From the NCBI RefSeq assembly GCF_030409335.1, contig NZ_JAUFPN010000204.1, positions 1 to 64,000 of the forward strand: 64,000 nucleotides of DNA, given 5' to 3'. Of this stretch, positions 36,337 through 45,471 are shown one piece after another. The translations under genes were made by a program, and so were the position numbers. The stretch comes from Paeniroseomonas aquatica (GTDB lineage: Bacteria > Pseudomonadota > Alphaproteobacteria > Acetobacterales > Acetobacteraceae). The notes beneath the pieces were generated by a model. That model worked only from the letters and a program-made list of their open reading frames with translations, did not search any database and was not told the origin of the DNA. Every line of letters starts with the position of its first letter. The stretch's first letter is position 1.

Positions 36337-38019
36337 ATGAGCCGCACCGTGGGCCGCGTCCTGGCCGAGAGCCTGATCGCGCATGGCATCGACACCATCT
36401 GGATGGTGCCGGGCGAGAGTTTTCTGGGTTTGACCGATGCGCTGACCGATATCCCCGACCAGATGCGCCTCATCGTCTGCCGGCATGAGGGCGGCGCCGG
36501 CTTCATGGCCGTCGCCGATGGCCGCATGCGGGAGGGGCGCGCGGGCGTGCTGCTGGTCTCGCGCGGGCCGGGCCTGTCCAATGCCATGGTCGCGCTGCAC
36601 ACGGCACATCACGACGCGACGCCACTGGTGGTGCTGTGCGGCCAGGTGGAGCGCAAGGACTTCGGCCGCCTCGCCCTGCAGGAACAGAATTACGCGAAGC
36701 TGCTGGCCGACGTGACCAAGGACGTCATCGAGGTGAACGAGGTGGTGCAGGCGAGCGAAAGCATCGCCCGCGCCTTCCATCTGGCCGAAAGCGGCACGCC
36801 GGGCCCGGTCGCCGTCATCCTGCCCGAGGACATCTTCGACGAGCTCACCGATGCACCGGTGGCGAAGCCGCGCCCGCGCGTCTATGGCGGCGCCCGGGCC
36901 GAGGACCTCGACCAGCTGGCCTCGATGCTGGCCAGGGCCGAGCGCCCGCTGGTCTGGGTCGGCGGGGCGCTGGCCAATGCGACGGCCGGGACGCTGGCGG
37001 AACTGCAGCAGCTCGCGGAGCAATGGATGCTGCCGGTCTCGCCGACGCACCGGCGGCCGCAGCTCTTCGACAACACCCATCCCCACTACGGCGGCTACAT
37101 GGGCATCCGCGTGCCTTCGGGGCTGATCGCCGAGATGCGGAAGGCCGACCTGCTGGTCAGCCTCGGCGAGCGCCTCACCGATTCCGTCAGCCAGTCCTAC
37201 AGCTTCCCGACCGCACCCGACCCGCAGCTGCCGCTGGTCCATGTCTGGCCGGATGCCAATGAGATCGGCCGCGTCTTCCGCCCCGACCTCGGCATCGCCG
37301 CCGAGCCGGCCGATGTCATCCGCGCGCTGCTGCGGCGCGGCGCGCCGGCCGATGCGGCCAGGCGCCGCGGCTGGGTCGCCGGGCTGAACGGCATCCACCA
37401 GGGGCTGATGGCGCCGAACTGGGACAGCATGGCGGATGGGGTGAACTTCGCCGCCGTCTGCATCGAGATCGGCAAGCACATGGCGCCCGATGCCGCGGTC
37501 ACCTCGGATGCGGGCAATTTCTCCTCCTTCATCCATCGCTATATCGGCTTCAGGCCGGGACAGAATTTCCTGTCCTCTGTCGTGGGCGCGATGGGCGCCG
37601 GCGTGCCGATGGCGGTCGCCGCCGCCATCCGCCGCCCGGGCAAGCAATCCATCGGCTTCGTCGGCGACGGCGGCGCGCTGATGAGCGGCAACGAGATTGC
37701 GACGGCCATGCAGTACGGGGCGACGCCGATCATCATCATCTCCGACAACAAGCGCTACGGCACCATCGGCATGCACCACGAGGTGCGCTACCCCAACCGC
37801 CCCTACGAATCCGCGGTGAAGCTGACCAACCCCGACTTCGCCGCCTGGGCCCGCGTCTTCGGTGCGGAAGGCATCACCATCTCCACCGAGGCCGAGGTCG
37901 AGGCGGGCATCGCCCGCGCCTTCGCCGTGCGCGGCAAGCCGGTGGTGGTGCATGTGCATACTTCCGCCGAGCAGATGAGCGCCTGGCGCCGCCGGGGCGC
38001 GGCGCGGGTGCACGGCTAA
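36337..38019 (+). CDS. ThDP-dependent enzyme, acetolactate-synthase-like
   Basis: 560 residues from ATG 36337 (GGAAGGGA upstream), built of the usual three domains. E51 in CRHEGGAGFMA is the Glu that activates the thiamine ring. GDGGALMSGNEIATAMQ with later DNKRYG is the Mg-ThDP motif. It lacks clear marks that would tell acetolactate synthase, sulfopyruvate decarboxylase or benzoylformate decarboxylase apart. Flanking TctC genes and the upstream CoA-transferase suggest a 2-keto-acid catabolic step. Its stop overlaps the next start by one base (TAATG). Confidence 0.88.
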   Translation: MSRTVGRVLAESLIAHGIDTIWMVPGESFLGLTDALTDIPDQMRLIVCRHEGGAGFMAVADGRMREGRAGVLLVSRGPGLSNAMVALHTAHHDATPLVVLCGQVERKDFGRLALQEQNYAKLLADVTKDVIEVNEVVQASESIARAFHLAESGTPGPVAVILPEDIFDELTDAPVAKPRPRVYGGARAEDLDQLASMLARAERPLVWVGGALANATAGTLAELQQLAEQWMLPVSPTHRRPQLFDNTHPHYGGYMGIRVPSGLIAEMRKADLLVSLGERLTDSVSQSYSFPTAPDPQLPLVHVWPDANEIGRVFRPDLGIAAEPADVIRALLRRGAPADAARRRGWVAGLNGIHQGLMAPNWDSMADGVNFAAVCIEIGKHMAPDAAVTSDAGNFSSFIHRYIGFRPGQNFLSSVVGAMGAGVPMAVAAAIRRPGKQSIGFVGDGGALMSGNEIATAMQYGATPIIIISDNKRYGTIGMHHEVRYPNRPYESAVKLTNPDFAAWARVFGAEGITISTEAEVEAGIARAFAVRGKPVVVHVHTSAEQMSAWRRRGAARVHG

Positions 38020-38978
38020 TGCGCCGCCGCGCCCTATTGCTGGCCGGTCTCGCCGCGCCTGCGGTGGCGCGCGCCCAGACCACTTGGCCCGACCGGGCCG
38101 TGCGCATCGTCGTCCCCTATGCGCCGGGCGGCCCCTCCGACATCCTCGCCCGCACCCTCGGCGCGGCGTTGTTCGAGGCCTGGCGCCAGCCGGTGGTGAT
38201 CGAGAACCGCCCCGGCGCCGGCAGCGCCATCGGCACCGAGGTGGTCGCCCGCGCCGCGCCGGATGGCCATACGCTGCTGCTCGGCGCCACGGCGCATGTC
38301 ATGAACCCGGCGCTGATGCCGCGGCTGCCCTTCGACCCGGTGCGGGACTTCACCGCCATCATCAATGCCGCCTTCCATCCGATGGTGCTGGTGGAGCATC
38401 CGGCGGTCCCGGCGCGGGACGTGGCAGAGTTCGTCGCCCTGGCCCGCGCGACGCCGGGCGGCCTGACCATGGGCTCGGCGGGCGTCGGCAATGCCAGCCA
38501 CCTGGCGACGGCGCTGTTCGCCGGCGTCGCCGGGATCGAGCTGACGCACGTGCCCTTCACCGGCGCGGCGCCGGCCCAGGCGGCGATCCTGGCGGGACAG
38601 GTGCAGGCGGGGTTCCTGAATTCCACCGTCGCGGTGCCGCAGATCCGGGGCGGCGCCCTGCGCGGCCTGGCGGTCGCGGATGCGAAGCGCTGGCGCGAAC
38701 TGCCGGAGCTGCCGACCTTGGCGGAGCTCGGCTTCGCCGGGGCCGAGGCGGGGTCCTGGTACGGCATCCTCGGCCCCGCCGGGCTGCCGCAGGCGCGCGT
38801 CCTGCAACTCCATCGGGACATGCTGGCGGCGCTGCGCCTGCCCGCCGTCCGGGCGCGGATCATCGCCGCCGGCCTCGACCCGCTGGAGACCGGGCCGGAG
38901 GAATTCCAGGCCCAGCTCGGCGCCGAGGTGGCGAAATGGACCCGGGTGGTGCGCGAGGCCGGAATCAGGCCGGACTGA
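38019..38978 (+). CDS. TctC/Bug-family solute-binding protein
   Basis: 319 residues. It begins MRRRALLLAGLAAPAVARAQ, an export signal with an Arg run. WPDRAVRIVVPYAPGGPSDI and VIENRPGAGSAIG follow. It is coupled to the ThDP gene by a one-base overlap. It ends 3 bases from the stop of the convergent Rieske gene. The pairing with a ThDP enzyme on both sides may mean two related ligands or ligand sensing. Confidence 0.93.
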   Translation: MRRRALLLAGLAAPAVARAQTTWPDRAVRIVVPYAPGGPSDILARTLGAALFEAWRQPVVIENRPGAGSAIGTEVVARAAPDGHTLLLGATAHVMNPALMPRLPFDPVRDFTAIINAAFHPMVLVEHPAVPARDVAEFVALARATPGGLTMGSAGVGNASHLATALFAGVAGIELTHVPFTGAAPAQAAILAGQVQAGFLNSTVAVPQIRGGALRGLAVADAKRWRELPELPTLAELGFAGAEAGSWYGILGPAGLPQARVLQLHRDMLAALRLPAVRARIIAAGLDPLETGPEEFQAQLGAEVAKWTRVVREAGIRPD

Positions 38979-38981
38979 GCC

Positions 38982-39290
38982 TCACGCCTCGACGAAGACC
39001 CCGCCGTCCTCGACCTTCACCTTGTAGGTGGCGACGGGCACCTCGGCCGGCTCGTTCAGCGCCGCGCCGGTGCGGATATCGAAGCAGGCCTGGTGCAGCG
39101 GGCATTCCAGCTTGCCCTCCTCGCAATAGCCGTCCGACAGCAGCGCATACTCATGCGTGCAGATGTCGTTGACCGCGAAGATGCCATCCTCCAGCCGCAC
39201 GACCGCGATCGAGAGATCGCCGACCCGCACCGGCAGCGGCATGTTCTCCATGAGGTCCGCCTCGTCGGCGATACGATGCCAAGCTGCCAT
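38982..39290 (-). CDS. Rieske-type [2Fe-2S] ferredoxin, short form
   Basis: 102 residues. Cluster ligands are CTH (about residue 45) and CPLH, 16 residues further, the usual spacing of dioxygenase ferredoxins. It would pass electrons to an oxygenase. It is the last gene of a tight four-gene run (TauD, TctC with internal stop, Rieske, Rieske), 6 bases after the previous one. No Rieske oxygenase alpha subunit is present in the window. Confidence 0.92.
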   Translation of the reverse strand: MAAWHRIADEADLMENMPLPVRVGDLSIAVVRLEDGIFAVNDICTHEYALLSDGYCEEGKLECPLHQACFDIRTGAALNEPAEVPVATYKVKVEDGGVFVEA

Positions 39291-39296
39291 GCTGCC

Positions 39297-39710
39297 CTAG
39301 ACCTCCACCACGATGTAGCTGTCCTCGACCGAGACCGGGAAGGTCTCCGCCACGAAGGGACCCTTCGCCAGCGCATCCCCGGGCTCGACCGTGACCTGGT
39401 AGGTTCTGGCGCGGATGCTGTCCGGGTCGCAATAGCTCTGCCCGGTGCGGATGTCGAACTCCCAGCCGTGCCAGGAACATTGCAGCATCTCATGCGGCCG
39501 GGAGTAGAGGTACTGCCCCGGCTCCGTCGACTGCACCAGCCCGATCAGCTTGCCGGCGCAGAGGCTGCCGCCCTCGTGCGGGCAGCGGTCGGTCAGGGCG
39601 AAGTATTCGCCGGCGACATGAAACAGCGCGATCCGGCGGCCCTTCACCTCCACCAGCTTGCTGCCGTTCTCGGGTATGTCGCCGACCGAGGCGACGATGT
39701 GGCGGCTCAT
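39297..39710 (-). CDS. Rieske-type [2Fe-2S] protein, long-loop form
   Basis: 137 residues. Ligands are CPHEGGSL and CSWHGWEFD, separated by about 32 residues, twice the common ferredoxin spacing. The insert contains GQYLYSRPHEML. It probably carries electrons for an oxygenase or oxidoreductase. It lies 6 bases after the interrupted TctC gene and 6 bases before the short Rieske gene, so the two Rieske proteins are made together. Confidence 0.9.
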   Translation of the reverse strand: MSRHIVASVGDIPENGSKLVEVKGRRIALFHVAGEYFALTDRCPHEGGSLCAGKLIGLVQSTEPGQYLYSRPHEMLQCSWHGWEFDIRTGQSYCDPDSIRARTYQVTVEPGDALAKGPFVAETFPVSVEDSYIVVEV

Positions 39711-39716
39711 GGGGCC

Positions 39717-40679
39717 TTACTCCGGCCTGATGTTGGCGTCGCGGATGATGCGGCCCCAGCGCTGCCGCTCGCTCAGGATGATGGTGGCGAGGTCTGCCGG
39801 CGTGCCGCCCAGCACCCGGGCGCCGAGCCCGGCCAGCTTCTGCCCCGCCGCCGGATTGCGCAGCCAGTCGTTGACCGCCGCATTCAGCACCCCCACCACC
39901 TCGGATGGGGTGCGCGGCGGCGCCAACAGGCCGAACCAGCCCTAGATCTCGGCCCCGGCATAGCCCAGCTCCGCCAGGGTCGGCAGCTCGGGGGCCAGCG
40001 GCGTGCGGGTGGGGCTGGTCACCGCGATGCCGCGCACCTCGCCGCGCTGGACCATGCCGGCGGTCAGCGCGACATTCTCGAACATCAGGTTGATCCGCCC
40101 GGTCAGCAGGTCGGCCCGGACCGCGCCGCTGCCGCGGTAGGAGACATGCAGCAGGTCGATATCGGCCAGCCGCTTCAGCTGCTCCCCGGCCAGGTGCTGC
40201 GCCGTGCCCATGCCGGTGGAGGCGAAGTTCAGCTTGCCCGGCTGGGCACGGGCCAGCGCCACCAGCTCCGCCACCGAATGCACCGGCAGGGAGGGGTGGA
40301 CCACCAGCATGTAGGGCGTGGCGGCGACCGGGGCGATGGGGGTGAAATCCGCCAGCGGGTCCCAGGCCAAGTTCGGGTACAGCGCCGGCAGCACCGCATG
40401 GGCGCTGGCGCAGAGCAGCAGCATGTGGCCATCGGGCGCGGCCCGGGCCACGGCCTCGGAGCCGATGATGCCGCTGGCCCCGCCGCGGTTCTCCACCACC
40501 ACCGGGCGCGGCAGGCGCTCGGCCAGCGCCTCGGCCACCATGCGGCCGACCAGGTCGGTGGTGCCGCCGGCCACATAGGGGACGACGACGCGGATGGTCT
40601 GGCTCGGGTAGCCCGGCTGGGCGGACGCCAGGGCGGGCGCCGCCATCAGCCCCGCGAGCAGCCCACGGCGGGTGGTCAC
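39717..40679 (-). pseudogene. TctC/Bug-family solute-binding protein with in-frame stop
   Basis: The full frame is 321 codons, matching the intact paralogues, but a TAG at 39944-39942 cuts it after AELGYAGAEI (residue 245). The same frame continues GWFGLLAPPRTPSEVV to a normal end at 39717. Homologues have a Gln or Glu-type residue there, so CAG to TAG is the simplest change. The first 245 codons carry the signal and YPSQTIRVVVPYVAGG. The start overlaps the TauD stop (ATGA). The C-terminal lobe is missing, so binding is probably lost unless the stop is read through. Confidence 0.85.
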
Positions 40680-41590
40680 GAGAGCGACGCGACCGTCTGG
40701 ATCATCTGCTCCCGCGTCGCCGCCGGCGCTGCCTCCGCCAGCCGCCCCACGGACTCGCCCTGCAGCGAGCAGCGCAGCATCAGCCGCGGCTGGGTCTGGT
40801 CGAAATCCGGCAAGGCGACGTGGCAGGTGCAGCGGTTGTCCCAGAGCACGATATCGCCGACCGACCAGCGGTGCCGGTAGACGAACTCCGGTGCGGTCGC
40901 ATGGGCATTGAGGAAGTCGAGCAGCGCCGTGCTCTCCTCCTCGGAGAAGCCAAGGATGTGGCTGACCCGCTCCCCGGCCAGCAGCGACTTCCTGCCCGTG
41001 TCCGGATGCACGCGGACCATCGGATGCACCACCGCCGGGTTGCGCTGCTTCATGGCCTGCACGATCGCCGGGTCGCGCGCGCCGATGCCCTTCACCAGGG
41101 TCACGTCATGCACCGCCTCCAGCCCGTCGAGGATCGCCTGCATCTTCGGGCTCAGCGTCTCGTAGGCCATGGTCAGGTTGGCCCACATGGTATCGCCGCC
41201 CACGGGGGGCTTCTCCTGGCACAGCAGGAGGGAGCCCTTGGCCGGGCGCATGGTATAGGAGAGGTCGGTATGCCAGTTGCGCCCGGTGTTGCGGGTGCCG
41301 CTGGGCTTGCCGAGCCGGTGCTTGTTGGTCACCACCAGGATCTCCCGATGGCCCTCCAGCAGTGTCTCGGGCGCCTGGGAGTCATGGTCGTCGAGGGCGC
41401 CGAAATTGGCGGAGAAGGCGATGTGCTCCTCCGGCGTCAGCGGCTGGCCGGGGAAGACCAGCACCACATGCTTCAGCCAGGCATCGTAGAGCCGGCGGCG
41501 GGTGAGGTCATCGAGCGGCCGGCGCAGGTCGAGGCCGGTGACCGCGGCCCCCATGGCATAGCCGAGCGGGGTGATGGTCAGCTCGGGCAT
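40676..41590 (-). CDS. TauD/TfdA-family 2-oxoglutarate Fe(II) dioxygenase
   Basis: 304 residues from ATG 41590. H107xD109 in RNWHTDLSY and the distal His in CTCHVALPDF form the iron site. QPRLMLRCSL carries the 2-oxoglutarate Arg. The TfdA-like segment GGDTMWANLTMAYETL is also present. It likely hydroxylates an organic acid or ether. It opens the operon with the interrupted TctC and two Rieske genes. These enzymes do not normally need ferredoxins, so the grouping is odd. It is only distantly related to the TauD-like protein at 4594. Confidence 0.92.
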   Translation of the reverse strand: MPELTITPLGYAMGAAVTGLDLRRPLDDLTRRRLYDAWLKHVVLVFPGQPLTPEEHIAFSANFGALDDHDSQAPETLLEGHREILVVTNKHRLGKPSGTRNTGRNWHTDLSYTMRPAKGSLLLCQEKPPVGGDTMWANLTMAYETLSPKMQAILDGLEAVHDVTLVKGIGARDPAIVQAMKQRNPAVVHPMVRVHPDTGRKSLLAGERVSHILGFSEEESTALLDFLNAHATAPEFVYRHRWSVGDIVLWDNRCTCHVALPDFDQTQPRLMLRCSLQGESVGRLAEAAPAATREQMIQTVASLS

Positions 41591-41730
41591 GATCGTGTCC
41601 TCCGGAGACTTTCCCGGAAGGCTAGTCCCGCGCCGCCGGCCTCGGCAACACCGCGCCAGCGGCCGGCGACAGGCTTGAACCGCGGCGGCGGGTCTGAAAC
41701 CCTCGGATCTCCGCCCGGAGAACCCCCGCC

Positions 41731-42186
41731 ATGCGACCGCTCGCCCTCGCCCTGGCTGCCCTGCTCGTCGCATCCCCGGCCCTGGCCGATTGGCAGTACA
41801 CCCGCTGGGGCATGACACCGCAGCAGGTCGTCGCCGCATCGGGCGGCAGGGTCGTGCTGCTGCCGGAGGCGGAGCGCCCGCGGGTGCCGCCGCTGGTCAC
41901 CGCCGCGCGCGGCGACTTCGCCGATGGCGCGCTGCTGCTGCGGACCGTCTTCTCCTTCGCCATCGCCGGCGGCGGGCTGGAATGCGTGACCTATGGCGTC
42001 CGCCGCCGCGAGGACGACGAGGCCTTCAAGGCCCTGCTCATCCGCCGCTTCGGCCCGCCGCAGACCACCGGCGGCCTGGCTATCCTGGGCATGACGCAGC
42101 TCGGCTGGAAGCTGGAGCGGGACGAGGTTGACGCCAGCTTCTCGAGGGATGATCCCGCCTATGCCATGCAGTGCCGGAAGGGCTGA
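41731..42186 (+). CDS. Small exported protein of unknown function
   Basis: 151 residues with a clear signal peptide (1-19, cleavage ALA-D). The mature protein begins DWQYTRWGMTPQQVVAAS, a pattern seen in small periplasmic proteins of alphaproteobacteria that lack a known role. Two Cys (LECVTYG and AMQCRKG) could form a disulfide. It is alone on the plus strand between two minus-strand operons, 140 bases from the divergent TauD start. I do not assign a function. Confidence 0.75.
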   Translation: MRPLALALAALLVASPALADWQYTRWGMTPQQVVAASGGRVVLLPEAERPRVPPLVTAARGDFADGALLLRTVFSFAIAGGGLECVTYGVRRREDDEAFKALLIRRFGPPQTTGGLAILGMTQLGWKLERDEVDASFSRDDPAYAMQCRKG

Positions 42187-42198
42187 GCAGCCCTGGCG

Positions 42199-43083
42199 TC
42201 AGGCCCTCTGCCGGGCGCTGCCGGGGTCGTTGGCGGCCGTCGGGACATTGCCCTGCCAGACCGCCATGGCGACGTACTCCACCGGGTCATGCGTGCAGAA
42301 GACCGCGAGCGGCGTCGGTTCGTCCTGGACCAGGGCGCGGACCCGGGCCTGGTTGGCCCGGCCCAGCCGCGCATCCCAGGCCATGATGCGCTCATAGGCC
42401 GCGGCGCCCGCCGGGCAGGCGGGCACGGCGGCATGGACCTCGGCACGGTTGAAGTAGCTGTCGCCGGCATGCAGCATCCAGCCGCGCGGCCCCTCGATGG
42501 CGACGCCGGCGTGGCCCGCGCTGTGGCCGGGCAGCGGCACCAGCAGGAATTCCGGCGGCAGGCCGTCGAGCTCGGTCACCGCGTCGAAGCCGAACCAGCG
42601 CCCGGCGGTGCGTTCCGGATAGCGGCGCCAGCGCCGCGTATCGCCCCATTGCACCGGGCGGTACCGGGCCCGGTCCAGCAGACCGCGGCGGGCGACGGCG
42701 GCGCGGGCCTCCGGCTCCATGACGTGCACCTGCGCCTCGGGGAAGTCGATCAGCCCGCCGGCATGGTCGAAGTCGAGATGCGTCATGATGATGTGCCGGA
42801 CGTCGCGCGGCGACAGCCCGGCATGGCGCAGCCGCCGCAGCATCGTGCGGTCCGGGTCGAAGCGGAAGTTGAGGCTGGCGGTGTTCAGGACCGGCAGGCG
42901 CGACCAGGGATGCGCCATGTCGCGCATCCCGAGCCCGGTATCCACCAGCACGACGCCATGCGCCGCGGTCTCGATCGCTAGGCAGTGGCAGGTCAGCCGG
43001 CCGATGGCACCGGGGCTGACGCCATCCATCAGCGCGCCGCCGAGCGGCCGTGCCGGCCCGCAATCGAAATGGTGGATCCGCAT
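42199..43083 (-). CDS. Metallo-beta-lactamase-fold hydrolase with HxDxDH motif
   Basis: 294 residues. MTHLDFDHAGG takes the place of the usual HxHxDH, so the second His is Asp. Later ligands are in PLPGHSAGH, LHAGDSYF and FCTHDPVEY. The fold and length resemble lactonase-like members (AiiA group), which open lactones, but the changed ligand makes the substrate and metal use uncertain. VLVDTGLG is a normal start of the fold. It is 54 bases downstream of the lipoprotein gene on the same strand. Confidence 0.85.
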   Translation of the reverse strand: MRIHHFDCGPARPLGGALMDGVSPGAIGRLTCHCLAIETAAHGVVLVDTGLGMRDMAHPWSRLPVLNTASLNFRFDPDRTMLRRLRHAGLSPRDVRHIIMTHLDFDHAGGLIDFPEAQVHVMEPEARAAVARRGLLDRARYRPVQWGDTRRWRRYPERTAGRWFGFDAVTELDGLPPEFLLVPLPGHSAGHAGVAIEGPRGWMLHAGDSYFNRAEVHAAVPACPAGAAAYERIMAWDARLGRANQARVRALVQDEPTPLAVFCTHDPVEYVAMAVWQGNVPTAANDPGSARQRA

Positions 43084-43137
43084 GCCCTGCCTCCCGTCGT
43101 TCCCTGGGGCAACGGCGGCCGCGGGATGCGGTTGCCC

Positions 43138-43380
43138 TCAGCGGAGGGAGGGCAGCACCTCCGGCGTATTGGGCGCCCCGCCCGGCACCGTACCGAGCGG
43201 CGCGAGCGGCGAGGTATCCGGCGGGGCGAGCAGGGCCGGTGCCGGCGGCGCATCCGGCTTCGGATAGGTGCGGGGATAGATGATCTTCTCCTTCGGCCCC
43301 GGCGGGCGGGGCGGCCCGGCGCGGCCGCAGCCGGCCAGGGGTACCGCCAGGGCCAGCAGCACCACGATGCAGGCCTTCAT
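43138..43380 (-). CDS. Small lipoprotein downstream of argH (LptM-like)
   Basis: 80 residues. The signal ends in the lipobox LAGC (Cys18), followed by a Pro-rich mature part with [17 protein letters not shown]. Very short lipoproteins after argH are common in proteobacteria, and E. coli LptM (YifL) assists LptD assembly. Similarity here is in size, lipobox and Pro-rich form only. Its ATG overlaps the argH stop (ATGA). It was hidden within a longer open frame. Confidence 0.75.
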   Translation of the reverse strand: MKACIVVLLALAVPLAGCGRAGPPRPPGPKEKIIYPRTYPKPDAPPAPALLAPPDTSPLAPLGTVPGGAPNTPEVLPSLR

Positions 43381-44759
43381 GCCAGCCGCTCCTGCCACTC
43401 GGCGGCCATGCGCCGCACGTTCTCCGGCGAGGTGCCGCCATAGGAGGTGCGGGAGGCGACCGAGGCCTCCACCGTCAGCACCCCGTACAGCGCCTCGGTG
43501 ATGCCCGGCTCCTCCGCCTGCAACTCGGCAAGCGTGAGCCCGGCGAGGTCGCAGCCGTGGGCCTCGGCCCTGGCGACCAGCCGGCCGGTGACGTGGTGGG
43601 CATCGCGGAAAGGCATCTTCAGCTCCCGCACCAGCCAGTCCGCCAGATCCGTCGCGGTGGAGAAGCCGGCGCCGGCGGCCTGCTGCAGGCGGGCCACGTC
43701 CGGCTGCATGTCGCGCACCATGCCGCCGACGGCGGCGAGGCAGAGGGTGAGGTTCTCGGCGGCGTCGAAGACGCCTTCCTTGTCCTCCTGCATGTCCTTG
43801 AAATAAGTCAGCGCCAGGCCCTTCAGCACGGTCAGCAGCCCGACCAGCGCCCCGGTCATCCGCCCGGTCTTGCCGCGCACCAGCTCCGCCGCATCCGGGT
43901 TGCGCTTCTGCGGCATGATCGAGCTGCCGGTGGTGAAGGCATCCGACAGCTTGACGAAGCCGAAGTAGGGGTTGGTCCAGATCACCACCTCCTCGGCGAA
44001 GCGCGAGAGGTGGGTCGCGCACATGGCGCAGCAGAACAGGAACTCGGCGGCGAAGTCGCGCGAGGCCACGCTGTCGAGGCTGTTCCGCGTCGGGCCGTCG
44101 AAGCCGAGCGCCGCGGCGGTCATGTGCCGGTCCACGGGGAAGCCGGTGCCGGCGAGCGCCGCGGCGCCGAGCGGGCTCTCGTTCATCCGCCGCCGGCAAT
44201 CGGCCAGCCGCGACAGGTCGCGCGACAGCATCTCGACATAGGCCAGCATGTGGTGGCCGAAGGTCACCGGCTGGGCCGGCTGCAGGTGGGTGAAGCCCGG
44301 CATGGTGGTGCCCGCGTGCTGCGCGGCCTTGGCGACCAGCGCCCGCATCACGTCCTCGACCTGCGCCGAGAGCCCGTCGATCGCGTCCCGCACCCAGAGC
44401 CGCACGTCGAGCGCCACCTGGTCGTTGCGGCTGCGCCCGGTGTGCAGACGCTTGCCGGCCTCGCCGATCGAGGCGGTCAGCCGCGCCTCGATGTTCATGT
44501 GGATGTCCTCCAGCGCCTCGTCCCAGGGAAAGTCCCCGGCCTCGATCCGCCGGGCGATGTCGCCCAGGCCCTCGCGGATGGCGGCCTCGTCAGCGGCGGA
44601 GATGATCCCTACATGCGCCAGCATGGCGGCATGGGCGAGGCTGCCCTGGATGTCCTGGCGCCACATCTTGCGGTCGAAGCCGATCGAGGCGTTGATCGCC
44701 TGCATGATGGCTGAGGGACCGGCGGCGAAGCGGCCGCCCCATTGGGAGTTACTGGACAC
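43377..44759 (-). CDS. argH: Argininosuccinate lyase
   Basis: 460 residues from GTG 44759, with GGAAAG 10 bases upstream; the open frame runs far further but SNSQWGGRF is the natural N-terminus. [15 protein letters not shown] is the superfamily signature with the catalytic Ser. [13 protein letters not shown] and [14 protein letters not shown] are diagnostic for ArgH. It splits argininosuccinate to arginine and fumarate. Its start region meets the divergent tlpA-like start, leaving almost no intergenic DNA. Confidence 0.95.
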   Translation of the reverse strand: MSSNSQWGGRFAAGPSAIMQAINASIGFDRKMWRQDIQGSLAHAAMLAHVGIISAADEAAIREGLGDIARRIEAGDFPWDEALEDIHMNIEARLTASIGEAGKRLHTGRSRNDQVALDVRLWVRDAIDGLSAQVEDVMRALVAKAAQHAGTTMPGFTHLQPAQPVTFGHHMLAYVEMLSRDLSRLADCRRRMNESPLGAAALAGTGFPVDRHMTAAALGFDGPTRNSLDSVASRDFAAEFLFCCAMCATHLSRFAEEVVIWTNPYFGFVKLSDAFTTGSSIMPQKRNPDAAELVRGKTGRMTGALVGLLTVLKGLALTYFKDMQEDKEGVFDAAENLTLCLAAVGGMVRDMQPDVARLQQAAGAGFSTATDLADWLVRELKMPFRDAHHVTGRLVARAEAHGCDLAGLTLAELQAEEPGITEALYGVLTVEASVASRTSYGGTSPENVRRMAAEWQERLA

Positions 44760-44778
44760 GATGGCGGCACTTTCCGGA

Positions 44779-45366
44779 ATGCGGGCGACCCGCCGGGGGC
44801 TGGTCCTGGCGGTGGGCGGGACCCTAGCGGGGGCGGCGGCGGGGCGCAAAGCCCCATGGTCCGAAGCCCGGGCGGCGGGTGCCGCACGCCTGGCCGAGAC
44901 GGGGCCGAAGCCGCTGCCCGAATTCGGCTTCCTCGATGCCGAGGGCAAGCCGCACACCATCGCGGATTTCTCCGCCAAGGGGTTGCTGATCAACCTCTGG
45001 GCCACCTGGTGCCCGCCCTGCGTGGCGGAGATGCCGGCGCTGGACCGCACCCAGGCGGCGCTGGCCGGGGAGGGGATCCAGGTGCTGGCGCTGTCCTCGG
45101 ACCGCGGCGGCCGGGCGCAGGTGGAGGGCTTCTACCGCGACCGCGGCATCGGCCACCTCGGCGTCTGGCTGGACCCGCGCGGCGCGGCCAGCCGGGCGCT
45201 CGGCGTCCGCGGCCTGCCGACCACCATCCTGGTGGACCGCCAGGGGCAGGAGAGGGCGCGGGTCGAGGGCGACCTGGAGTGGGACGCACCCGCCATGCTG
45301 GCGACGATCCGCCGCCTGATCGGCCCTGCGGCCGTGCCCCCCGCCGATCCGCTGCAACCGGCCTGA
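44779..45366 (+). CDS. TlpA/ResA-like thiol-disulfide oxidoreductase
   Basis: 195 residues from ATG 44779; ATG 44761 in the same frame adds six residues. An N-terminal export or anchor segment (about 5-22, after RATRRG) is followed by a thioredoxin fold with WATWCPPC (C78 and C81) and [12 protein letters not shown] holding the cis-Pro. Such proteins reduce apocytochrome c or copper-site Cys in the periplasm. Divergence from argH with tlpA next to it is common in alphaproteobacteria. Confidence 0.92.
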   Translation: MRATRRGLVLAVGGTLAGAAAGRKAPWSEARAAGAARLAETGPKPLPEFGFLDAEGKPHTIADFSAKGLLINLWATWCPPCVAEMPALDRTQAALAGEGIQVLALSSDRGGRAQVEGFYRDRGIGHLGVWLDPRGAASRALGVRGLPTTILVDRQGQERARVEGDLEWDAPAMLATIRRLIGPAAVPPADPLQPA

Positions 45367-45375
45367 CCCGGCCGG

Positions 45376-45411
45376 CCCGGGTGAGCACCCCGCGGCCACG
45401 ATCCACCCGGG
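45376..45411. terminator. Inverted repeat between convergent genes
   Basis: CCCGGGTG at 45376-45383 and CACCCGGG at 45404-45411, 20-base loop, in the 105-base gap between tlpA-like and tctC stops. It may act as a terminator in either direction. Confidence 0.35.
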
Positions 45412-45471
45412 GCGGCGCGCGTTACGCCTCAGGTCCAGGCGAGGACCCCGCCCGGCGCCTGGGCAGGCGGC

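Noticed and set aside
33158-38019. Oxalate degradation pair (formyl-CoA transferase plus oxalyl-CoA decarboxylase)
   Set aside because: The CoA-transferase and ThDP enzyme types match loosely, but they are separated by two TctC genes on different strands. The ThDP protein resembles acetolactate-synthase-like enzymes more than oxalyl-CoA decarboxylase.
39717-39926. A separate 69-residue gene
   Set aside because: It is in the same frame as the preceding TctC fragment and is its C-terminal lobe after the TAG stop. The ATG is only an internal Met.
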